DNA from: a virus
IMG/VR virus record: IMGVR_UViG_3300048914_000134
Span: 1 to 46,523 of that record
Reading direction: 5' to 3' (one strand)
Length of the DNA stretch: 46,523 nt
Below the pieces are notes generated by a model that made no database searches, was not told where the DNA came from, and saw nothing but the letters and a program-made list of their open reading frames with translations. Below, piece after piece: positions 14,604-24,149 of this stretch. Numbering within the stretch: position 1 is the stretch's first letter; every line of letters begins with the position of its first letter. The translations under genes were made by a program, and so were the position numbers.

Positions 14604-15518
14604 ATGACTGGTATTGTCAATACTGGCAGCTTTCCCAAGGCACTTTGGGAAGGCGTAAAGAGCTGGTGGGACAGCGCTGCCAAAGGCACGCCGAACTACT
14701 ACGAAATGCTGTTCCGCAAGGAAATGTCCACCAAGAACTACGAAGAGTACGTCCAAGCCGTCGGCCTGGGCATCGCTCCGCGTAAGCAGGAAGGTCAGCC
14801 AATCAGCTACGACACGATGCAACAAGGCTTTGTGACCCGTGGTACGAACGTCGCGTACGGCCTGGGCATCATCACCACCCATGAAGAGCTGAAAGACAAC
14901 CTCTACGTCAAGTTGACGAAAGGCCGCACCGAAAAGCTGCGCCGCTCGTTCAACGAAACGAAGAACATCAACGCTTCGAACATCTACAATCGCGCCTTCA
15001 ACAGCGCGTACCTGGGCGGCGATGGCGTTAGCCTGCTGAACGTGGCTCACCCGAACATGTCGGGCGGCACCTGGCAAAACAAGCTCGTTGTCGATGCAGC
15101 CCTGTCCCAAGCAGCGATCGAAGACATGCTGATCCTGATGATGCAAGCCAAGGACGACCGCGGCTTCATCGAACCGCTGATGGGCGACAAGTTGGCTGTT
15201 CACCCGAACAACTACTTCAATGCCGAGCGCATCCTGAAGACCTCGAAAGCTGTCGGCAACAACAACAACGACATCAACCCGATCAACACCCAGGGCCTGC
15301 TGTCCGGCGGCATCGTCAGCAACCCGTACTTCACCGCTACCGGTCCGTGGTTCATCACCACGAACTGCCAGGATGGCATGATCTGGCAAGAGCGCGAAGC
15401 CCTGGAAATCTGGGAAGACAACGACGGCGACACCCGCAACTACAAGATCGGCGCGTATGAACGCTACACCTTCCTGTGGGCAAACCCTCGCGGCCTGTAC
15501 GGTAGCAACGCTGCTTAA
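14604..15518 (+). CDS. Major capsid protein
   Basis: The 304-residue product has a strong AAGGAG site and a position typical of coat. Features include a helical N-terminus (FPKALWEGVKSWWDSAAKG), an E-loop-like segment, a helix ASNIYNRAFNSAYLGGDG, a LLNVAHPNMSGGTWQN segment and a WFITTNCQDGM strand, consistent with an HK97-fold coat of the kind in many tailed phages. It follows scaffold and the probable decoration protein. No protease gene is seen, so maturation probably does not require cleavage of the coat, as in P22. Confidence 0.85.
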   Translation: MTGIVNTGSFPKALWEGVKSWWDSAAKGTPNYYEMLFRKEMSTKNYEEYVQAVGLGIAPRKQEGQPISYDTMQQGFVTRGTNVAYGLGIITTHEELKDNLYVKLTKGRTEKLRRSFNETKNINASNIYNRAFNSAYLGGDGVSLLNVAHPNMSGGTWQNKLVVDAALSQAAIEDMLILMMQAKDDRGFIEPLMGDKLAVHPNNYFNAERILKTSKAVGNNNNDINPINTQGLLSGGIVSNPYFTATGPWFITTNCQDGMIWQEREALEIWEDNDGDTRNYKIGAYERYTFLWANPRGLYGSNAA

Positions 15519-15545
15519 GCGGCGCCCGTTCGGTTGATTATGGCG

Positions 15546-15569
15546 GCACATTACGGGCTAGTAATGTGC
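15546..15569. repeat. Dispersed palindrome, copy 7
   Basis: Arms GCACATTAC and GTAATGTGC, still perfectly symmetric: the outer base has changed on both sides together. Spacer GGGCTA. It lies between the coat gene and the next gene. Its outer flanks TTATGGC and GCTAAAA are only partly symmetric. Confidence 0.85.
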
Positions 15570-15603
15570 CGCTAAAACCCTTCAATCATTAGGAACTGCA
15601 ATC

Positions 15604-16335
15604 ATGCCAACCTCTCCAACCCGCATGCCAAATGGCATGAATAACGCAGCCCCCGGCTCGACGATGGTGAATTCTGCCCAGCCGGACCCTTCGGGCAACC
15701 ATACGTTCTTTGACGAGTTCGACTCGTTTGCCACTGCAAACTGGACCATCACCAACGTCGGCGTCACACCGACGAATGCCCTGACCTCGGAAGACGGCGG
15801 CGCCCTGCTGACGACCACCACGACCGGCGCGGCAGATGCTTCCTACCTCCAGCGCACCGTGGCGACGTTCAAGATTCAAGCCGCGCGCCAAGCCATGTTC
15901 AAAGCAAGGCTGAAGCCTTCGGACTCACTGAACAGTGACATCTACGCTGGCATGATCGCCTTGTCGGCTACGCCACTGGCCGCCGCCGAAGCTCTGTACT
16001 TCTTCAAAGCGGCTGGCCAGCGTAACTGGGTGCTGCGCTCGGTACTCACCGGCTCGGTCACGGACCTGGCACTGCCGGCGGCTTGCGTCGCAGCAGACAA
16101 CACCTACACGGAAGTCGGTTTCGCCTTTGACGGCCGGGATCTGTACGCTTACTTCAACTCCCAGATCGGTACGCAGACCTTCAACCCTGCCACGATGAAC
16201 CGGGACTACGTGGCTGTGGCTCGTAACGTCAACCTGAGCACCGCGCTCATGAGCCCAAGCTTCGGCATCCGCAACGGCGCCGCTGCTGCAAAAACCTTGA
16301 CCACCGACTATCTGCTGGTATCGTACGAACGCTAA
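15604..16335 (+). CDS. Virion structural protein, beta-sandwich-like
   Basis: The 243-residue product has a Pro/Asn-rich N-terminal arm and then an all-beta pattern (FFDEFDSFATANWTIT, TYTEVGFAFDGRDLYAYFN, a final TDYLLVSYER strand) reminiscent of concanavalin-like or jelly-roll domains. This fits a capsid fibre, decoration or carbohydrate-binding protein. No catalytic motif is seen. It follows coat and palindrome copy 7. The family cannot be named with certainty. Confidence 0.65.
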   Translation: MPTSPTRMPNGMNNAAPGSTMVNSAQPDPSGNHTFFDEFDSFATANWTITNVGVTPTNALTSEDGGALLTTTTTGAADASYLQRTVATFKIQAARQAMFKARLKPSDSLNSDIYAGMIALSATPLAAAEALYFFKAAGQRNWVLRSVLTGSVTDLALPAACVAADNTYTEVGFAFDGRDLYAYFNSQIGTQTFNPATMNRDYVAVARNVNLSTALMSPSFGIRNGAAAAKTLTTDYLLVSYER

Positions 16336-16379
16336 GTCGCTGATCGTTATCGTAACTGTAACCTGAAGGAATCACTGCT

Positions 16380-16787
16380 ATGGCAAACTCGTCCTCCGTC
16401 CAAGTCCTCATTGACGGCCCTCGCAATGTGAGCATCAAGTACGAAGGGGTACTCGACAGCGGCGATCTGGCCTATGCAGTGATTCTGGACCCAGCAACCC
16501 TCGCGGGCCTGGACAATACCGGCACGCTGAAAGCAAAGAACTTCCGCATTGAGCGGGTGCAGTACAGCATCGAAGATAACCTCTCGGTGAATTTGTTCTG
16601 GGACGCGGCTACTCCGAAGCGGATCGAGGAACTCGTCGGTCGTGGCTGCCAGAAGTACGAAAGCTTCGGCGGTCTGGTGAATAACGCGACGAGCCCTTCC
16701 GGCAAGATCGGCGCCTCGACGGAAGGCGCGGCTGCGGGTTCCATCCTGAGCTTCACCGTGTTGATTTCTTTGATCAAGACGCAGTAA
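16380..16787 (+). CDS. Hypothetical structural protein
   Basis: The 135-residue, mostly beta product (SVQVLIDGPRNVSIKYEGVLD near the start) resembles small virion proteins found after coat genes in podoviruses. The ATG has GAAGGA upstream. Role unknown; a head or neck component is likely from position. Confidence 0.7.
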   Translation: MANSSSVQVLIDGPRNVSIKYEGVLDSGDLAYAVILDPATLAGLDNTGTLKAKNFRIERVQYSIEDNLSVNLFWDAATPKRIEELVGRGCQKYESFGGLVNNATSPSGKIGASTEGAAAGSILSFTVLISLIKTQ

Positions 16788-16798
16788 CGGAGGGCACG

Positions 16799-16936
16799 AT
16801 GAACTCGAAAGCCAAAACCCCCTCTCGTCCGGCCCCGGCCTCGCTGCCGAAGCGCAGCATGGCTGAAATGGCTCGGCTGATGCACCAGCGTAGCGGCGGC
16901 ATCGCCAAAGGCAAACCTCCAGCAAAAGGGAAATAA
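16799..16936 (+). CDS. Tiny basic protein (45 aa)
   Basis: ATG at 16799 is preceded by GGAGG. The product is Lys/Arg/Pro-rich (SRPAPASLPKRSMAEMARLM and a KGKPPAKGK end) with no hydrophobic segment. It overlaps nothing and ends one base before the next start, so it is probably translated. It may be a minor virion or DNA-binding peptide. Confidence 0.65.
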   Translation: MNSKAKTPSRPAPASLPKRSMAEMARLMHQRSGGIAKGKPPAKGK

Positions 16937-16937
16937 C

Positions 16938-17660
16938 ATGCCGACCAGTGGCACTACTACTTTTCAGATGACTCGTGATCAGGTGATTGCGGCTGCTCTG
17001 CGGGGTCTGGAAGTCTACGGCCCGGCGGATACGCCTACGGCTTCGGACATCACGAATTGCACTGAAGCGCTGAACATCCTACTCAAGTCCTGGGGGGCGA
17101 AAGGCTTGAACCTCTGGACGAACGTCGACCGGAGCCTGGCGATGGTCAGTGGCACCGGTGCGTATGATGTCGGGCCGACAGCAGTAGCTCCGGGGCTGAC
17201 GGCAAACCTGCCACTGCGCATTGTGGATGCCTTCTTCCGTGTGGGGACTACCGATACGAAAGTCCAGATCATCAGCCGCTATGACTATGACGTGATTGCG
17301 AACAAGTCTGCGCAAGGAACGCCTTCGCAGCTCTTTTACGATCCGACCATTCCGAATGGGAAGATTTACCTGTCCCCAGTTCCAAACAGTGGCGCCGGTG
17401 TGCTGCACTTCGTCTCTCAAGACCCGATCCAGGACGTAGGAGCTTCGACCGACAACCCGGCCATTCCTCAAGAGTGGTATCAGTTGCTGAAGTGGGCGCT
17501 GATGGATGAAATCGCTATCGAGTATGGCTGCCCCTCGACCGTGGTCCAGCTTGTTGCGCAAAAAGCGAAAGCTCTGCGTGACGAACTCACTGCCTATGTG
17601 GCACAAGTCTTTGGCGGCCCAATCGAACCCGACGCGAAACCTCGCATTGAAAGAGCTTAA
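16938..17660 (+). CDS. P22 gp4-like head-tail connector / tail accessory protein, copy 1
   Basis: The 240-residue product shows the pattern of the packaged DNA stabilisation / tail accessory proteins that lie under the portal in P22-like phages: an N-terminal helix pair (DQVIAAALRGLEVYG, then TNCTEALNILLKSWGAKGLNLW), a YDVGPT strand, SRYDYDVIANKSAQGTP and a WALMDEIAIEYG helix. The next gene encodes a clear relative with the same landmarks in the same order. Virions normally need one such ring, so one copy may form a second, different ring. Confidence 0.8.
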   Translation: MPTSGTTTFQMTRDQVIAAALRGLEVYGPADTPTASDITNCTEALNILLKSWGAKGLNLWTNVDRSLAMVSGTGAYDVGPTAVAPGLTANLPLRIVDAFFRVGTTDTKVQIISRYDYDVIANKSAQGTPSQLFYDPTIPNGKIYLSPVPNSGAGVLHFVSQDPIQDVGASTDNPAIPQEWYQLLKWALMDEIAIEYGCPSTVVQLVAQKAKALRDELTAYVAQVFGGPIEPDAKPRIERA

Positions 17661-17665
17661 CAATC

Positions 17666-18367
17666 ATGGCTACCAGCGGAACCTATGCCTTCACCGTTAC
17701 CCGTGACGACATCATTAACAGTGCATTGCGGCTGATCAAAGCTCAAGGCGAACGTGATATCGCGGTCGGTGCACGGCTGAACAACTGCGTGCAGGCACTG
17801 AACGTCATGGTTAAGGCTTGGGTGATGAAGGGACTGCCGCTGTGGTGTGTGCAGGATTTGCCTGTGCCAATGGTTGTCGGGCAGGCTGCTTACAGTATCG
17901 GCCCTGTGACCAGTAACCCTCGGCCATGGCGGATTCTCGATGCGTATCTGCGGGACGCGACTGGCAATGACGTATCGCTCAGCATCACTAGCCGTTACGA
18001 CTGGGATACGCTGGGCGACAAAAGTTCTCCGGGTGTGCCGAATCAGATCTTCTACGACCCCCAGCTCAACAACGGCATTGTGACTGTTTACAATGTCCCT
18101 TCGGATGCGAATCACACAATGCATCTGGTGATTCAGCGGCAGTTCCAGGACTTCAACCTCGCCACGGACAACCCGGACTTCCCGCAGGAAGCCTATCAGG
18201 CGTTGAAGTGGTGCCTTGCGGCAGAGCTCTACCCGGAACTCGGGGACCTGCAAAACCAGTCCCTGCTTCAGCTCGTCACCATGCAATCGAAAGCGTACCT
18301 GGAAGACCTCTTTAACTCCTTCCAAGAGCAAGTCTCTGTAACCTTCACTCCTTCCGAACGGAGCTAA
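17666..18367 (+). CDS. P22 gp4-like head-tail connector / tail accessory protein, copy 2
   Basis: The 233-residue protein repeats the landmarks of the preceding one: TVTRDDIINSALRLIKA, NNCVQALNVMVKAWVMKGLPLW, SITSRYDWDTLGDKSSPGVP, QIFYDPQL and LKWCLAAELYPELG. The two are paralogues in tandem, though diverged. It starts five bases after the previous stop and ends four bases before the gp10-like gene. Confidence 0.8.
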   Translation: MATSGTYAFTVTRDDIINSALRLIKAQGERDIAVGARLNNCVQALNVMVKAWVMKGLPLWCVQDLPVPMVVGQAAYSIGPVTSNPRPWRILDAYLRDATGNDVSLSITSRYDWDTLGDKSSPGVPNQIFYDPQLNNGIVTVYNVPSDANHTMHLVIQRQFQDFNLATDNPDFPQEAYQALKWCLAAELYPELGDLQNQSLLQLVTMQSKAYLEDLFNSFQEQVSVTFTPSERS

Positions 18368-18371
18368 CTTT

Positions 18372-19769
18372 ATGCGACTTCCAGTTGCCTGCCGCATCGC
18401 TACTCGTGACGGCACCCTGACAAAAGACTCCAAGATGGTGAACTGCTTCTCTGAAGCCGACCCTGACGGCGGCGTGAATGTGGTGAAGCGGCCAGGGACG
18501 GCCCTTGTCCAGAGCTTTGGTGCGTCCGTGGCACAAGTCGGATTCGCTACCGGCGGGGCTGCATTTGGCGTCTTTGGCGATACGATCCGTGGCCTCAATG
18601 TTGGCTTCACTCTGGCGCTGCCTTCTCCGGTGCTGCCAAATCTTCGAATGAAGGCCTCGGATGCGAACTTCCTACCCAGCAATACCGGGATCAGCTTCAT
18701 CAAGAGCACCCGCGCGGCATGGGCTTTCGACTTGGCGAGCTTCGGCGTGACCAAAGTCACGGATGCGGATTACCCTTCCCAGACTGTCCCAGGCTTCGCC
18801 TACCTCGACGGCACCTATTACGTGATGGATGCGACTGGCATCATCTACGGGTCCGACATCGAGAACTCGCTGTCGTGGAATGCACTGAATTTCATCGCAA
18901 CTGATCGGGGGCTGGGCATTGCCATCAGCATCACCCGGCACCTCAACTACGTGCTGGCGCTGTGCGACTTCGGATTGCAGTTCTTCTACGACGCGGCAAA
19001 TGCCACGGGCAGTCCGCTGCTCCCAATGCCGAATAGTACCTGCACTGTGGGCTGCGCCCATGCGGATAGCGTGGCCAGTATCGAAGACATGACCATTTTC
19101 ATGTCGAAGAATCGCCAACGTGGTCGGAGCATCTCCGCGATCAGCGGGCTGGGAGTTCAGGCAATCTCGACCCCCTTCATCGATAAGATCCTCAACAACG
19201 ATGACCTGTCTTCGGTGTGGGCTTACGGCATCCGCGTGGCAGGCCATTCGTTTTATGTCTTGACCCTCGGGACCAGCAATGTGACCCTTGTCTGCGACCT
19301 CACCTCCCATGAGTGGGTGCAGTGGGCTTCTGGGGCTTCCGGCAACTCCGCCTTCAATGGTGCCTTCTACTGTCACGCCGAGGGCAACGCCCTCCCGGCC
19401 ACGCAGGACTTGCTGCTCAACCCTACTAACGGCTCGGTTTACAGCTTCCTGCCCTCGACCTACACCGATGTGGAAAGCTCCATTTGGTGCCAAATCGATA
19501 CCCCGATCTGGGATCAAGGCACCATCGACAGTAAACGTATTGCTCGGGTCAACCTCATTGGGGATACTGTCAACTCCAGTGTTGCAATGTCCTACAGCAA
19601 GGACGATTATCAAACCTATTCAACTCCGGTGTCGATTGACATGTCGACTGAGCGCAAGCTCGCAACCCGCCTCGGCAGAAGTCGTCGTCGCAGTTTCCGC
19701 CTGACCCACAACGCGAACACTCCGCTGCGGCTGAAGGCGATTGAAATCCACCCGGACCCAACAGTTTAA
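18372..19769 (+). CDS. P22 gp10-like tail hub / packaged DNA stabilisation protein
   Basis: The 465-residue product opens MRLPVACRIATRDGTLTKDS and KMVNCFSE, then VVKRPGTALVQSF, the standard opening of gp10-like hub proteins. The rest is beta-propeller-like with repeats of YLDGTYYVMD, VLALCDFGLQFFYDA and VWAYGIRVAGHSFYVLTL. gp10 plugs the head-tail channel and attaches the tailspikes and needle. P22 gp10 is similar in length. No separate needle (gp26-like) gene is recognisable. Confidence 0.85.
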   Translation: MRLPVACRIATRDGTLTKDSKMVNCFSEADPDGGVNVVKRPGTALVQSFGASVAQVGFATGGAAFGVFGDTIRGLNVGFTLALPSPVLPNLRMKASDANFLPSNTGISFIKSTRAAWAFDLASFGVTKVTDADYPSQTVPGFAYLDGTYYVMDATGIIYGSDIENSLSWNALNFIATDRGLGIAISITRHLNYVLALCDFGLQFFYDAANATGSPLLPMPNSTCTVGCAHADSVASIEDMTIFMSKNRQRGRSISAISGLGVQAISTPFIDKILNNDDLSSVWAYGIRVAGHSFYVLTLGTSNVTLVCDLTSHEWVQWASGASGNSAFNGAFYCHAEGNALPATQDLLLNPTNGSVYSFLPSTYTDVESSIWCQIDTPIWDQGTIDSKRIARVNLIGDTVNSSVAMSYSKDDYQTYSTPVSIDMSTERKLATRLGRSRRRSFRLTHNANTPLRLKAIEIHPDPTV

Positions 19770-19782
19770 AGGAACCTCTATC

Positions 19783-20739
19783 ATGAGCCTATTGAGCAGT
19801 ATTGGCAGCGTTGCTGGTGGCCTGATCGGAGGCCCAGCCGGTTCGGCGATCGGCGGTTTGCTGGGTTCTGCCCTTGGCGGAGATGGCAAAGGCTCGACCG
19901 GTAGCGGAGCTTCGCCTGCAGCGGTAGCCGATCCCTTTGCTTCGCAACGCCCGCAGTACCAAACCCAGCTGAACGACTTCATGAAGACGGCTTCGGGGAG
20001 CAGTGCGGCGCTGCAACAGCAACAACAAATCGCACAGTACAGCGGCCTTGATCCGAATGCTTCGAACACGATGCGCGGCATCATGAACCTTGGCGGTACG
20101 GACGCCGGGAATCAGCTCGCCGCTATGACCGCGCCGGGAGCGAAGTTCGACTCCAGCGACCCGAGCTACCAATTCCGCTTCGACCAGGGCCAGCAAGCCG
20201 TGCAACGAAGCGGTGCGGCAAAAGGCCTGCAGGGCAGTGGGAATATCCTGATGGCTCTGCAGGACTACGGGCAAGGCGCGGCTTCACAAGAGTACCAAGC
20301 CCAATTCAACCGTCTGTCGTCGCTGGCGCAGTATCAGCAGGGCTACCAAGCCCAGCAATACAACCAAGCTCTGCAGTTCAACAACCAGAACCTCAGCGCT
20401 CTGGGACAGCAGTTCAACCAGCAAGGTCAAATCTACGGTCAGCAGGAAAACAGCTACCAGAACGAGTACGCTCGGCTGGCACAGCTCGCTGGTGCGAACA
20501 TCGGTTCTCCGGGCCAAGCGGGTCAGCTGCAACAGCAACAGCAAGCGGGAGCGGCTGCATTTGCGCAATCCGTCACCCCGGCGATTTCGGATCAGATCAA
20601 GAGCTGGTTCGGACCGTCGAGCGGTAGTGGCAGCAGCGGCAGCGGCTCCAACCCGTTCATCCCTTCGTCGATTACTCCGGTTGACAGCAGCTACAACAGC
20701 GGCTTCAGCTTCACGCCGGAAGTCTTCACGAGTAGCTGA
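19783..20739 (+). CDS. DNA transfer (ejection) protein, gp7-like
   Basis: The 318-residue product has an N-terminal glycine-zipper hydrophobic segment (about residues 3-30, GSVAGGLIGGPAGSAIGGLL) followed by Gln/Ser/Tyr-rich low-complexity sequence to the end. P22-type ejection proteins that form the trans-envelope channel have the same composition. The start at 19783 has AAAGGAAC; a longer frame lacks support. It precedes two larger probable ejection proteins. Confidence 0.75.
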   Translation: MSLLSSIGSVAGGLIGGPAGSAIGGLLGSALGGDGKGSTGSGASPAAVADPFASQRPQYQTQLNDFMKTASGSSAALQQQQQIAQYSGLDPNASNTMRGIMNLGGTDAGNQLAAMTAPGAKFDSSDPSYQFRFDQGQQAVQRSGAAKGLQGSGNILMALQDYGQGAASQEYQAQFNRLSSLAQYQQGYQAQQYNQALQFNNQNLSALGQQFNQQGQIYGQQENSYQNEYARLAQLAGANIGSPGQAGQLQQQQQAGAAAFAQSVTPAISDQIKSWFGPSSGSGSSGSGSNPFIPSSITPVDSSYNSGFSFTPEVFTSS

Positions 20740-20747
20740 TTTCGGGG

Positions 20748-20771
20748 CCACATTACGGCTGTGTAATGTGG
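20748..20771. repeat. Dispersed palindrome, copy 8
   Basis: Perfect arms around GGCTGT, the reverse complement of the spacer of copy 14. It fills the 63-base gap between two ejection-protein genes and is followed by GCTCTAAAAC. Confidence 0.85.
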
Positions 20772-20802
20772 CTCTAAAACCCTTACCTTTTCGGACTCTT
20801 TC

Positions 20803-22203
20803 ATGGACCTGAACGCCGCTTTCCAAACCTTCGCGGCGGCCCAAGTGGCCGGCCAGCAGATTAATGCCGACTTGCAGTCCAAGCGGGAGGAGAGCGACCT
20901 CCGGCAGCAACAACTGCAAGCGGCGAAATTCCAACTGTCGTCGCAAATGCAGCAGCAAGAGCAGCAACAGCGCTTCCAGCAAGAATCGCAAAAGCTCATT
21001 GCGGAGCATGATTCGGCACTGAAACAGCAACAAGTCAACTCCGGCACGGCGCCGGATGATGCTGCTGAGGCTCAGCTCACTTCCAGTATCGACATGTACC
21101 AGAAGCAAGCCTCTGCGGCGATTCGCTCGGGGCTGCCTTCGACTGCTGAGCAGTACCAAAAGCTTGCCGATGCCGCGCAGAGCAAACTCTCGACCATCCG
21201 CAAGGACAACTTCGCTATCGCAGAGAAGAAGGTCAAATCCACGGCGGCATTCGCTGGATCGGTGCTGGATGGCAGTGTGGATGCGCAGCAAGCGTTTGCC
21301 TGGGTCAAGGATAATGTCGGGCTCAAAGAGGCCTTGGCGATTCCGACAGACCCGGCGAAAGCTAAGCTCTACTGGCAGGCAGCGCAGAAGCAAGGAGTGA
21401 GCGCAGAGACTCAAATCCAGAACCAAATCCATGTGGCCGAGGTCGCGGAGCGGGAGAAGCGCCTCGCCCAAGATCACGCTGACACGCAGGAAGACCGTCG
21501 GATTCGTCGTGCAGAACTCGCCGCGAGTCGTGAAGCAAACCTGGAGATGCGCAAAGCTAACCTCGAGCTGCGGCAAAAGCAGTACGAAGAGGGCGGCGCG
21601 ATCCAACGTCGCCAGACAATTGCTGCCACAAACTACGCAAACGAAACCGCTCGAGGCCTGAACCTCGTTTCCAGTCTCGGTGCGAATCAAACTGTCGGTG
21701 TGTTCGCCCACATGCAGAATCCTGACACGATCCTCAAGTCCCTCGAGAGCACTGGTACGAACAAGCTCACAGGTGAAATGGAGCAAATTTACCAGACCGC
21801 GACGAAGGGCTTAGGGCTGGAACTCGCTCAGCTCGCAACTGCAGGCAGCGGTCGCGCTCCGGTCAAGGATCTGATCAACGAAATGGGCACCATGGTCGAG
21901 GCTCGGAAGGGCGATACGGAGCTGGAAATCATGTTCAAACTCGCTAATGCAGCGGACTTTGCAAAGGTCCGGCTCGAAGCCGTTCCTGATAGCCCCGACC
22001 CGAAGATCCAGGCTATTCGCAAAAAGGCGGAAGAGGAGCTGTCGAAGTTCCCGCATCCGTCTCAAGTGGTTGCGCTGGCCATGAAAAAGGGCGCGAAGCT
22101 CCAAGGCAAAGCCCGGATCGAGTCGCTGCGGGAAAAGCTCGACCGCTCCACGGCCTCGGAAGCCCCAAGCGACATCGCCGACCTTCTCAACAAGTACAAA
22201 TAA
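20803..22203 (+). CDS. Internal virion / ejection protein with coiled coils
   Basis: The 466-residue product is Gln/Ala/Glu/Lys-rich and predicted to be long helices; residues about 20-75 (LQSKREESDLRQQQLQAAK) and 200-270 (EREKRLAQDHADTQEDRRI) look like coiled coils. No enzyme motif. This composition and its place among gp7-like and other large tail-core genes fit an ejected internal protein. It runs into the 641-residue gene 12 bases later. Confidence 0.7.
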   Translation: MDLNAAFQTFAAAQVAGQQINADLQSKREESDLRQQQLQAAKFQLSSQMQQQEQQQRFQQESQKLIAEHDSALKQQQVNSGTAPDDAAEAQLTSSIDMYQKQASAAIRSGLPSTAEQYQKLADAAQSKLSTIRKDNFAIAEKKVKSTAAFAGSVLDGSVDAQQAFAWVKDNVGLKEALAIPTDPAKAKLYWQAAQKQGVSAETQIQNQIHVAEVAEREKRLAQDHADTQEDRRIRRAELAASREANLEMRKANLELRQKQYEEGGAIQRRQTIAATNYANETARGLNLVSSLGANQTVGVFAHMQNPDTILKSLESTGTNKLTGEMEQIYQTATKGLGLELAQLATAGSGRAPVKDLINEMGTMVEARKGDTELEIMFKLANAADFAKVRLEAVPDSPDPKIQAIRKKAEEELSKFPHPSQVVALAMKKGAKLQGKARIESLREKLDRSTASEAPSDIADLLNKYK

Positions 22204-22215
22204 GGAACCTCAGCC

Positions 22216-24141
22216 ATGCCTGATATGACTGCTGCCTACGAGGCATTGCGCAAAGCGGATGCTGCTGGTGATACGACTAGCGCAAAGAAGATTGCGGATT
22301 ACATCCGCAGCCAACCCGGTGCGGGGGAAAGCCCAAGCGAAGGAGTGCAAAGCGTTGCGGTGCACCCGGCGGAGATGGCTGCCGAGGCCGGGAAGGATGC
22401 CGGGAATTGGTTTTCGAGCAATGAGCCAGAAGACATGAGCCTGGGCAAGCTCGGTGGGGAGGTTGCTGGCGGGGCGGCAGGTGGCGCCGTGGCCGGTGCC
22501 GTGCTTCCGGGGACGCTGAAAGCAGCTGGCAAAGTCGTGCCGGGGGCTGTTGGGAAGCTCTTCAGCGGCCTCGGCGAGGCTGCGAGTGCTCTGCCGCTGA
22601 AGGAACGGGTGACGCGGGGTGCGGGTGGCGGGGCTGCAGCCGGTGCGGTGGATGCTACGGGCCGGGCTTTCGGCGCACCAAAAGCAGCAACCTTCGCCGG
22701 GGAAATGCTGGCCGGCGGGCTCGGAGAAACCGCGGCGAGCTTTCTGCAGAAAGAGGCATCGCAACTCGGCCGCTTTGTTGCGAACATCAGCTATGGGAAT
22801 GTGGCTGGGGCCTCAAGGGCCCTCGGCGGGATGCTCAGTCCGAACCGCCCGCTGAACGAATCGGTGGCGCGAAAGCTCCAGCAGAAGCTTTTCGGAAACC
22901 CGACTGATTCGTATGTCGATGGTTTGGTGAGCAGTGATAACCGGATTGCGGTGCAGGAAGCGCTGCGGAAGGCTGATCCGAGCCTCAACAGTGGCGGTCC
23001 GAGGGCTGCGGATGCCCCGAGGGCACCTTGGGAGACCTCGACAGGGGAGATGGAGGGGCTCGGCCCGCTCTCACGCGGGACTGATGTTGCGGCCGCAGGC
23101 GGCGCGTCGCGCAATCCGCTGACCCCACCGGTTGCGATTGGTGGGCCAAAGGCACTGCCAGGACCGCAAAGCGGTGGCGCGGGCTCCGACAGAGCTTCCG
23201 CAAGCGGAAGTGCCGGTGCGGCGGAGCGCTTCGCTGCAGGCAAAGCCGGTGCGAAAGCTAAAGCCGAGGCGACTGCTGAAGCAGCGCGCAAGGCTGAAGC
23301 CGATGCCGCGGCCAATGCGATGCGGCCAGCATCAGCCATCTACCGTGAGCGGATGCAAGCCGGGGTGACAGAAGCCGTGAAGCAAGGGAAGACTTTTTCC
23401 TCGACGCCGGAGTTTGCGACACTGAGCGAGAAGCTTGGGGCGATGGAGCAGCTGGGGAGTATCACGAAAGCGGACAGGGAGCGGCTGCTCAAGACGCTGA
23501 GCGCGGACAGACTGAAGAATCCGCAAGTTCAAGAGGGGTATGCTAAAGCGGTGGACGATCAAATTCGGAACTGGGGCAAGCCAGCTGAAAGCGGCGGGCA
23601 GACCGGCGCGGCTGCAGTAAGCGCGAAGACGGCTGAGGAGGTGCGCGGGGCACTGCGTGAAGCATACAATGGCTACACTGCGAGGCTGGGCATGGGGGAT
23701 ATTGAGAAAAAGTACCGCAATGCCTATTCGCAGGAAATGATCGCGCAAGCCAAAGACGAGCTGCCGCACTTCCTTTATGGGTTTGGCTCGACGCAAGAGT
23801 TCCAAAAGATGGCTCGGAATCTTGCGCGCGATCCTGAAGGACTGCCGTTCATCCAGAAAGCGATGGCGCAACACCTCGCACAGCAAGAGCCGAAGGCTAT
23901 CACGAAGGAGTTTGAGCGGTTGCAGAAGGTGCTTGTGGATAGCAAATTGGCGACGCCGACGGAGCTGCGACAGCTACGGGTGAATGCGGAGACGGTGCAG
24001 CGAGCGAGCGAGCGCGGCGAGGGCTCGGTGGTGAAGCTGGGGCAGCGGTTCCAGCAGTTGCTGTTGATGGCGATGGCGCGGAATGCGGCTGCAGCGGGCG
24101 GGCAGAAGGTGGCGGGGGCACAGGGAGAGGGGCGGGAGTAG
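22216..24141 (+). CDS. Large internal virion / ejection protein
   Basis: The 641-residue product has a helical N-terminus with a YEALRKADAAGDTTSAKKIADYI repeat-like pattern, a Gly/Ala-rich hydrophobic region around residues 77-155 (GGEVAGGAAGGAVAGAVLPG, then GAGGGAAAGAVDATGRAFG) that could insert in membranes, an Ala-rich low-complexity middle, and a helical C-terminal third. It resembles the largest ejection proteins of P22-like phages. No lytic transglycosylase motif is visible. It ends just before palindrome copies 9 and 10. Confidence 0.7.
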   Translation: MPDMTAAYEALRKADAAGDTTSAKKIADYIRSQPGAGESPSEGVQSVAVHPAEMAAEAGKDAGNWFSSNEPEDMSLGKLGGEVAGGAAGGAVAGAVLPGTLKAAGKVVPGAVGKLFSGLGEAASALPLKERVTRGAGGGAAAGAVDATGRAFGAPKAATFAGEMLAGGLGETAASFLQKEASQLGRFVANISYGNVAGASRALGGMLSPNRPLNESVARKLQQKLFGNPTDSYVDGLVSSDNRIAVQEALRKADPSLNSGGPRAADAPRAPWETSTGEMEGLGPLSRGTDVAAAGGASRNPLTPPVAIGGPKALPGPQSGGAGSDRASASGSAGAAERFAAGKAGAKAKAEATAEAARKAEADAAANAMRPASAIYRERMQAGVTEAVKQGKTFSSTPEFATLSEKLGAMEQLGSITKADRERLLKTLSADRLKNPQVQEGYAKAVDDQIRNWGKPAESGGQTGAAAVSAKTAEEVRGALREAYNGYTARLGMGDIEKKYRNAYSQEMIAQAKDELPHFLYGFGSTQEFQKMARNLARDPEGLPFIQKAMAQHLAQQEPKAITKEFERLQKVLVDSKLATPTELRQLRVNAETVQRASERGEGSVVKLGQRFQQLLLMAMARNAAAAGGQKVAGAQGEGRE

Positions 24142-24149
24142 TTATGGAG

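Noticed and set aside
20284-21786. 500-residue open frame on the minus strand over the ejection-protein genes
   Set aside because: It is antisense to two well-supported late genes, consists of Leu/Arg-rich low-complexity sequence and has no ribosome site.
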